DNA from: Acidobacteriota bacterium | GTDB taxonomy: Bacteria; Acidobacteriota; Thermoanaerobaculia; Gp7-AA8 | DNA: 64,000 bases | Direction: 5' to 3' | Assembly (NCBI GenBank): GCA_003223645.1 | Contig: QHVT01000009.1 | Coordinates: forward strand, 124,001 to 188,000 | In this document: piece by piece, positions 58,284 to 64,000 of the stretch | How positions within the stretch are numbered: the stretch's first letter is position 1 | Layout of the letters: each line of letters opens with the position of its first letter | Position numbers and translations under genes: made by a program | Notes under the pieces: generated by a model | The model's input: only the letters and a program-made list of their open reading frames with translations | Told to the model about the DNA's origin: nothing | The model's database searches: none

Positions 58284-60590
58284 GTGCCGCGCCGAGCGCG
58301 TTCGCGTGCTCGGTGCGGCCGGCTGCGAGTACGCACCCGCGCCCGCGTCGTTCCACGCGCGCACGCGCAACTCGATCGATGATCCAGCCGGCAGCGCTGT
58401 CGAATACGTTCGCTGTTCGGGATCGAACCATTGATCGACTTCGGTCCACGCGCCGTTGTTCACGCGCGTCTCGACGCGATAGCCGTTGACGCGTTGCGGC
58501 GGCGGCGACCATCCGAGGATGAGCGTGTTGCCGTCCTGCTTCAGCGAGGTGCGCGGCGCGTCGGGCAGCGGCGGCAGACCGAACGACGCGATCTCCATCA
58601 TCACGTGATTCGTTCCGTACAGCGGCACCGCGTTCTGCGCGGTCGAGTAGAGAATCGCGAGCTCGCCGCCGGGCAGCGGCGCGAGTTGCAGGAACGGACT
58701 GTTGTCATCCTGATAGACGATCGCCGATGTGCTGTCGCCGAGGAGCGCGACGCGAGACTCGAGGATCGGCGACGAATAGCGGGAAGTCGTCCAACTGATC
58801 GCGACGCGGCCCGCGAACGGCGCGAGGCGGACATTGAATCCGCTGCTCGAGGAGATGATCGAAGTGGCCCCCGCTCCATCGAGCCGCGAGGCAACAACGT
58901 TCCCAGTGCTCCACGCCACGACGTATTCCGTCCCGCTCCACGTCACATCCGCGCTGTAGAGGTTTTGACCGTTCACGAACGTCAGCGGCGACGCGTCGAT
59001 CGGGCTCAGATTCGCATCGAGATGAATTCCGGCCAGGCCGTCCGGAAAGCAGATCGGCTCCGCGAAGGGTGAGCACGTTTGCAACACCGCCCAGATCACG
59101 AAGAAGCCCGCGCCGTTCGATGCGATCCGCGGTCGCAGGACCGTGCCGTTCGCAGAGTAAGGAAGCACGACCGGATCGGAAATGCTTCCGCCGGGCGAGA
59201 GCAGCGCGACGACCGGCGCGTTGTCTTTCATGCCCGCGATCGCGTAGTTGCGCCCGTTCCAGGCGATGCTCTCCGCAAAGAACGCGGTGATGCGCGTTCC
59301 CGTCGTGGTGCGCAATTCGGAATCGATCGCGACCGGCAGGTCGTCGAGAACCACCAGGAAATCGCGGCCGTCGCTCGCGGCGCTCACGCGCACTGCGCTC
59401 GACGCGATCTCGCGCTCGCGCCACCGTCCATCACGCGTGCGGATCCCCGCGCGGATCGCCGAGCGGCCGCCGCCGGTGTCGCTCCACACGACGAGCATCG
59501 CGTCCGATGACGTGGCCGTCGCGAGGAGTAGCTGCGATGTCGCCGCGAACGAAACAGGCTCGCCGTTGACTGCCGGAAGCTCCGCCGCGCGAATGGATCC
59601 GCCGATGCCGATCCACGACACCACCACGCGCGGACCGACGGCGACGATCGTTCCCTCGGGGCTCTCGACCGTGCGCCGCGACGTGATGAATCGCGCATCC
59701 GCATCCGCCTCGGCCACGATCGTTCCGCGTCCGTTCGGATCGCGATACGCGAACACCCAACGCGATCCGTTCCACACGACCTCGGGCGCAAAGAAGAACG
59801 TGCTCGGCGCGACTTCGAGCGTCGACGTCGTGCCGATGCTGCCGTCCGCCGCGATGAGCGTCGTACGAATGACGTTGTCGACCGCCTCCGCGAACAGGAA
59901 GCGGTTGCCGTCGCTGGCGAGCGCAATGCGTCCGCCGAAAACATCGCTGAGATTGCGCTGCGAAAGAAGACGTCCTTCGGCGTCGAACATCGACAGCACC
60001 GGCCCGCTGCTCATCGGGATGACGACGGCGAATCCGTTTCCGTTCGATGCGACGAGCGGAGGACCTTGCGTGATGCGGCGCTCGAACACGACCGGCGGTG
60101 CGGCCTGCACTCCGTCCGGCGTGAGCAATATCGATGTGCCGTCGATGATCAGCAGCACGTTCCTGCCGTTGAACGCCATGCGCGGCCACAGCGCGTGCTC
60201 CGCGCCCTCGATCGAAAACGCGTCGCCGGCCGGTGCACCGCTCGCATCGACCAGCCGCGCCGACATGCGATAGAAGTCGACCCGATGCGTTGCCGCGGCG
60301 AGGAAATGCGAACCGGTCCACACCGCATCGAAGTACTGGCGATCGATGACGTCGAAGTCGAAGACAGGACGGCCCACGGTACTGTCGGGCTGTCCGAGGC
60401 GCGTCACGCGGAGCTTCGTGCCCGTCCAGAAGAGAAACGCGTCGCGGCCGTTCGTGCGCAGCGCCGGCGTGCCGCCGGTCGTTCCGTAACGCGTGTTCGT
60501 CAGCGCGAACGGCTGCCCGATCGGCGGCAGCTGCGCGCCAAGCGTCGCGGTGATGAATAGAAGCGGAAGGACCCGGCGACCGCACTTCAT
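58281..60590 (-). CDS. Secreted beta-propeller protein with a C-terminal fibronectin III domain
   Basis: The 769-residue protein has a signal peptide (MKCGRRVLPLLFITATLGA). Propeller-like repeats follow (VWTGSHFLAAATHRVDFYRM, RIALASDGNRFLFAEAVD, VVWNGSRWVFAYRDP, IASNGAGFFVIWAV), each with a W/F-aromatic strand and a variable hairpin. The last 90 residues form a fibronectin III domain (SPPPQRVNGYRVETRVN, SSIELRVRAWNDAGAGAYSQ). The final residues (STRTRSARH) run to a stop codon inside a dispersed repeat. A role in surface binding is likely; no catalytic motif is seen. Confidence 0.85.
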   Translation of the reverse strand: MKCGRRVLPLLFITATLGAQLPPIGQPFALTNTRYGTTGGTPALRTNGRDAFLFWTGTKLRVTRLGQPDSTVGRPVFDFDVIDRQYFDAVWTGSHFLAAATHRVDFYRMSARLVDASGAPAGDAFSIEGAEHALWPRMAFNGRNVLLIIDGTSILLTPDGVQAAPPVVFERRITQGPPLVASNGNGFAVVIPMSSGPVLSMFDAEGRLLSQRNLSDVFGGRIALASDGNRFLFAEAVDNVIRTTLIAADGSIGTTSTLEVAPSTFFFAPEVVWNGSRWVFAYRDPNGRGTIVAEADADARFITSRRTVESPEGTIVAVGPRVVVSWIGIGGSIRAAELPAVNGEPVSFAATSQLLLATATSSDAMLVVWSDTGGGRSAIRAGIRTRDGRWREREIASSAVRVSAASDGRDFLVVLDDLPVAIDSELRTTTGTRITAFFAESIAWNGRNYAIAGMKDNAPVVALLSPGGSISDPVVLPYSANGTVLRPRIASNGAGFFVIWAVLQTCSPFAEPICFPDGLAGIHLDANLSPIDASPLTFVNGQNLYSADVTWSGTEYVVAWSTGNVVASRLDGAGATSIISSSSGFNVRLAPFAGRVAISWTTSRYSSPILESRVALLGDSTSAIVYQDDNSPFLQLAPLPGGELAILYSTAQNAVPLYGTNHVMMEIASFGLPPLPDAPRTSLKQDGNTLILGWSPPPQRVNGYRVETRVNNGAWTEVDQWFDPEQRTYSTALPAGSSIELRVRAWNDAGAGAYSQPAAPSTRTRSARH

Positions 60591-60599
60591 TGAACGAAG

Positions 60600-60629
60600 A
60601 TCATGTTCGTGATCGCTGTGCTTGTCAAT
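60600..60629 (-). promoter_or_regulatory. Possible promoter for the propeller/FN3 gene
   Basis: On the minus strand, TTGACA (60629-60624) and CATGAT (60605-60600) are separated by 18 bases. Transcription would start about 3 bases before the ATG at 60590, so the message would be nearly leaderless. No Shine-Dalgarno sequence is visible. Confidence 0.4.
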
Positions 60630-60699
60630 GTTATTGTGATCTTATAAATGGCGGTCCTTGTGGAGCGGTTGTAGAGCGGCTGTGGAGCGGCTGTGGAGC

Positions 60700-60799
60700 G
60701 CGCGGTGTGGGGCAGGTTTTCTAACCTGCCCCCCGGGCGCCCGCTCCCGGGCGCCGGGATCTCGCGAGAAATTGGCGGCCGAAGCGGCCGCCGCTCCAC
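60700..60799. repeat. Damaged GTGGAGCGG palindrome containing another hairpin
   Basis: 60735-60799 matches the body and right arm of the 70-bp family. The left arm is interrupted by a hairpin GGGGCAGG-TTTTCTAA-CCTGCCCC (60710-60733), itself palindromic. Upstream, GTGGAGCGGCT is repeated, suggesting arm expansion. Confidence 0.8.
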
Positions 60800-60815
60800 A
60801 AGAGCCGTCCGCGCC

Positions 60816-63800
60816 TTACCGATCCCGCACCACCACCCGCACCTCCTCCCCGTTCGCCCGCACGTCCGGCACGTACATCGCGTGGCCCAACAGCGGCAGC
60901 GCGTGAAATTCGCCCGGCGTTTCCGCTCGCAGCGTGTAGCGGATCGTCCATGTGCCCTGGATGAGCCGGTCGGCGAACATCGCGACTTTGCGGTCGCGGA
61001 GCTCCTGGTAGATCCACTGCGAGACGCCGTCTTTGTTCGTCGCGTAGAGCGACTGGCCGCTCTGCAGCTCGACGGCTTCGAGGCCGGCGGGCTTGAGGTC
61101 TTCGAACAGCAGGTACTCGTAGTCGTTCTTGGTCTCGATCGTGTCGACGACTTCGACGCGCTCGCCGCTGATCACGGCGTCGCCGTCGCCGAGGGGGATG
61201 CGGTCGTAGACGACGCCTTTGAGCAGCGTCGGCTTCGGCGCGAGGCGGAAGTACTCGCGCTTCACGAACAGCTCGTTGCCCGCCGCCTTCACCGGCTCTT
61301 CGAGCGACACGAACCGCGCCTCGGCCGAGAAGTACACCGGCGCGTTCGCGCGGATGCGAATTTCCTGGTCGGTGTCGCGGAGGATCGACGGATCGACGGA
61401 GAAGCGGCTCGGCGCGTCGAGGAGCTGTTTCGCGGTCACCGTCTTCGTGGCGATCGGCTTCCCGTTCACGGTCACTTCATAGGTCACGTCGCGCACCGTC
61501 TCGCCGCTCGCGCGGAGGTAGTCATTGAGCGCGAGCACGGTGATCGCGGTATCGCGCGTGTTCGTCCACTGCGCGCCGCGGCGGTTCTTCACCAGCCAGT
61601 TCATCGCCGGCTCGACGAGCTTGTGCTTCGGATCGCTGGCGACCAATGCCTGCAGCACGAACGCCGTCGACTCGATCGGCCCGTCGTGCCAGCGCCACCA
61701 GAAGCGATCCGCTCCCCAATGAGCGGTTGCCATCGTCTCGGCAGTCGACGAGCCGCCATGAACGAGCACGCTCTGATCGGGCGTGCGATCGATCTTCACG
61801 CCGTTTTCGAGATTGCGCACGAGCACGGCCTCGCGCTCCTTCGCGCCGTAGCGATGCGCGGTCAGCGCGAGCAGCGCGCGCGAGTACGACGTGAGGCGCT
61901 CGCGATGCTCCCACGCGTCGTCGAACGCATCCTGCGAGTTCTTCGACGGCCGGTTGTTCCACGCCGACATCGCGTGCACGATCCACGCGTCCGTCTCCCA
62001 GTCGCCTTCGTTTTCTTTCAGATGTTCGTTGAGCCACGTGAACGCGCGCTGCACGCGCTCCGTGTCGACGTCCATCCCCGCGTCGCGCGCGATCGAGAAG
62101 CCCCACACGACGTATGCCGTCATGTAGGTGCTGCCCTGGTCTTCTTTCCACCACCCCCACCCGCCGTCGCCGTGCTGGAAGTCGTAGAGCCGCGCGATCG
62201 ACGCCTTCGTGACGTCGTCGAGCCTCGGGATGCGCTTCTTCGCGTCGAGTCCCATCTGCGAGAGCGTCTTCGCGACGACCGCGGCGGGGAGAAAGCGGCT
62301 CATCGTCTGTTCGGTGCAGCCGTACGGATAGTCGATGAGGTACGGCAGCGCATCGAGCATCGTGACGGCCAGACTCGGCGCGACCTGCACGACGAGATCG
62401 GTCGCGCGGCGCTCGCGCGGAAGTGCGAGCGTGATGACCGCTTCAGCCATTGATGACGCGCTATCGCCCGCGCGCAACTTTCCGGAGCGCGCGATCAGTT
62501 TGTCGATGCCGTGCTCGTAGACGACGAACGATTTTTGCATGGCGTCGGCATATTGCGGAGTGGTGCGCGCCTCCGGCGCGCCTTGGGGGGACGGAGGCGC
62601 GCCGGAGGCGCGCACCACTCCCCGAGACACTGCCGACACGCGCAGCTTCGCGTTGCCAGGACGATCGGCGACGACGCTCCAGTCCGCGCGCGCTTCTCCA
62701 TGCGCGGGCACGTTGATCGGCGCGTTCGTCGTCATGTTGAGCGTCAAGCCTTCGACTTCGAGCTTCGGCTCGATGCGCATCGCTTCATCGGTGTTGTTGT
62801 TGATGACCCCCGAGACGGTCGAGTGATCGCCGGCGACGAAAAACCGCGGCGCCTGCAGCCGCACGATGAGCGGCATGTTCGTGCGCGACGTCGACGTGCC
62901 GATGCCGAACTGCGCCGCCGTCGTCGCCGCCCGCGCCGTCGCTCTCCACGTCGTCAGCCCCTCGGGGAACTTGAACGCGACTCGCGCGATGCCGTTCGCG
63001 TCCGTGACGATGTCGGACTTCCAGAACGCGGTCGTGCGGAAATCGCTGCGCACTTCGACTTCGACTGAAGTCCCATCTTTTTTCATTGCGGCCATCGCCG
63101 TTTTCTGCACTTCGGGCGCAGGCGCCTGCGACGTCACCGTAATGGCCTCCGCCATGGGCGGCGGCGCAGGAGCGGGAGCAGCCGCCGCGTCGCGAGCTCC
63201 GCCGAGCACGCCGCCGACGACACCATTCACCTCGAAACGGTCCATGTCTACGTAGCCGGCTTGTTTCTGGGCTGCCGCGTCTTCGCGATCCTTCAGCCGA
63301 TCATCGATCAGCACCTTGTTCTTGTTCTCGACGAGCCGCACGTACTGCTGCGTCTGCGCGCTACCCGTGACCTGCAGCGTCGCGCTCCGCTCGTTCCCGT
63401 AGAAGAACTCGCGCGGATCGCCGGCGAGATCCTGCTGAATCGCCGTCACCGCTTCGTCCGAAACCGCGAGCGCGACTTCCGCCGCGACCGGTTTCCCTTC
63501 GACGTCGCGCGTCGTGATGGTGATGGTTCCTTCGTCGCGCGGCTGATACTCCTCGCGATCGCTCTTCACGCCGACGTCGATGAACTGCTCGGCCGGCGGC
63601 ACGACGATGACCTTGTTGTCGGTCGCGATCGCGCGATCGAATACCGACGTCGCATTGACCGTGAAGCTCGGCTCGTGCCGCGCGTCGACCGTCATCTGCA
63701 CGAGCTTCACCGTGCCGTCGAGATGGACGACGCGCGTGTCGAGGATGTCGTCGCCGGTCGCGTTGACGACGACCCATTGCCCGCTCGCCGGCGCTACCAC

Positions 63801-64000
63801 CATCACCGACGCGGTCTCGCCCGCGCGCAGCGTTTCCTTGTCGACGATCAACTGCAAGCCGCCCGTGTAGTACGAGAGGTCCGTCGTCGCGCGGTCGGCC
63901 ACCCATACCATCGTCTCCGCCGTCACGACGTCGCGCGCGCGCAGCGGCCGGTTCGGATCGCCGTCCTCGCTCGACCAGCGCACGGTGTAATACCCATCGC
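60816..64000 (-). CDS. Alpha-2-macroglobulin family protein (N-terminus beyond the window)
   Basis: The frame is open to the end of the window, so the N-terminal part is missing; about 1060 residues are visible. The thioester motif YPYGCTEQTMS, followed by ALPYLIDYPYG-type alpha-helical toroid repeats (GGWGWWKEDQGSTYMTAYVVWG), and preceding macroglobulin domains (VRLQAPRFFVAGDHSTVSGV) mark a bacterial alpha-2-macroglobulin, a periplasmic or surface trap for proteases. A stretch before the MG part (GVVGGVLGG, AEAITVTSQAP) looks like a flexible linker. Residues encoded by 62557-62621 (VVRASGAPPSPQGAPEARTT) come from a palindrome inserted in frame between macroglobulin segments. Confidence 0.92.
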   Translation of the reverse strand, partial: DGYYTVRWSSEDGDPNRPLRARDVVTAETMVWVADRATTDLSYYTGGLQLIVDKETLRAGETASVMVVAPASGQWVVVNATGDDILDTRVVHLDGTVKLVQMTVDARHEPSFTVNATSVFDRAIATDNKVIVVPPAEQFIDVGVKSDREEYQPRDEGTITITTRDVEGKPVAAEVALAVSDEAVTAIQQDLAGDPREFFYGNERSATLQVTGSAQTQQYVRLVENKNKVLIDDRLKDREDAAAQKQAGYVDMDRFEVNGVVGGVLGGARDAAAAPAPAPPPMAEAITVTSQAPAPEVQKTAMAAMKKDGTSVEVEVRSDFRTTAFWKSDIVTDANGIARVAFKFPEGLTTWRATARAATTAAQFGIGTSTSRTNMPLIVRLQAPRFFVAGDHSTVSGVINNNTDEAMRIEPKLEVEGLTLNMTTNAPINVPAHGEARADWSVVADRPGNAKLRVSAVSRGVVRASGAPPSPQGAPEARTTPQYADAMQKSFVVYEHGIDKLIARSGKLRAGDSASSMAEAVITLALPRERRATDLVVQVAPSLAVTMLDALPYLIDYPYGCTEQTMSRFLPAAVVAKTLSQMGLDAKKRIPRLDDVTKASIARLYDFQHGDGGWGWWKEDQGSTYMTAYVVWGFSIARDAGMDVDTERVQRAFTWLNEHLKENEGDWETDAWIVHAMSAWNNRPSKNSQDAFDDAWEHRERLTSYSRALLALTAHRYGAKEREAVLVRNLENGVKIDRTPDQSVLVHGGSSTAETMATAHWGADRFWWRWHDGPIESTAFVLQALVASDPKHKLVEPAMNWLVKNRRGAQWTNTRDTAITVLALNDYLRASGETVRDVTYEVTVNGKPIATKTVTAKQLLDAPSRFSVDPSILRDTDQEIRIRANAPVYFSAEARFVSLEEPVKAAGNELFVKREYFRLAPKPTLLKGVVYDRIPLGDGDAVISGERVEVVDTIETKNDYEYLLFEDLKPAGLEAVELQSGQSLYATNKDGVSQWIYQELRDRKVAMFADRLIQGTWTIRYTLRAETPGEFHALPLLGHAMYVPDVRANGEEVRVVVRDR
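62557..62621. repeat. Perfect 26-bp-arm palindrome inside the macroglobulin gene
   Basis: GGAGTGGTGCGCGCCTCCGG at the left and its exact complement at the right, with 26-bp arms and a 13-base loop. It lies in frame and encodes a Gly/Ala/Pro-rich segment. Confidence 0.93.

Overview
The window is a GC-rich (roughly 65%) stretch of bacterial chromosome. Three marks point to Acidobacteriota: tandem genes joining a GWxTD domain to the acidobacterial VWFA-related domain, giant secreted proteins with DUF11 repeats and an IPTL-CTERM-like tail, and a very high density of dispersed palindromes. The phylum is an inference; no rRNA or tRNA gene was found to settle it.

Layout. 1-5.5 kb: tandem GWxTD/VWFA exoproteins. 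5.5-8.5 kb: small CxxC and Ada-like proteins, then the two-subunit iron-sulfur L-serine dehydratase. 8.7-12 kb: a MazEF-type pair, a lipoprotein, a CheY-like receiver and a class II aldolase. 12.3-25.4 kb: two giant divergent exoproteins, each with a different nuclease domain (EEP/ExeM type and DRGHM type). 25.9-31 kb: an accessory strip with minisatellites, a truncated HicA, a HigBA-type pair, a PIN-like protein, an IS30 fragment and a secreted protein of lower GC. 31.5-35.7 kb: a GT-C-like membrane protein, a VOC protein and an ABC-2 exporter. 35.9-41.4 kb: a six-gene operon (LolD-like ATPase, FtsX-like permease, LolA-like protein, outer-membrane protein, histidine kinase, LuxR-type regulator). 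41.6-45.6 kb: small membrane proteins, BtpA, CysS, RuvA. 45.8-55.5 kb: a beta-propeller, a caspase-like secreted protein, SCO1, BlaI with a broken BlaR1-like gene, two ABC-F proteins and a DEAD-box helicase. 55.7-57.9 kb: an ECF sigma factor coupled to an anti-sigma/alkyltransferase/Ada fusion and a PP2C phosphatase. 58.3-64 kb: a secreted propeller/FN3 protein and an alpha-2-macroglobulin.

Two things stand out. (i) In the 55.7-57.9 kb operon a zinc anti-sigma motif, an O6-alkylguanine-DNA alkyltransferase and a C-terminal Ada-type four-cysteine site form one protein, overlapping the genes of an ECF sigma factor and a PP2C phosphatase. This looks like a methylation-damage sensor wired straight to a sigma factor. 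(ii) About a dozen palindrome families fill the intergenic gaps, abut stop and start codons, nest inside one another, and lie in frame inside at least seven protein genes. They recall the protein-coding palindromic elements of Rickettsia, but from different sequence families.
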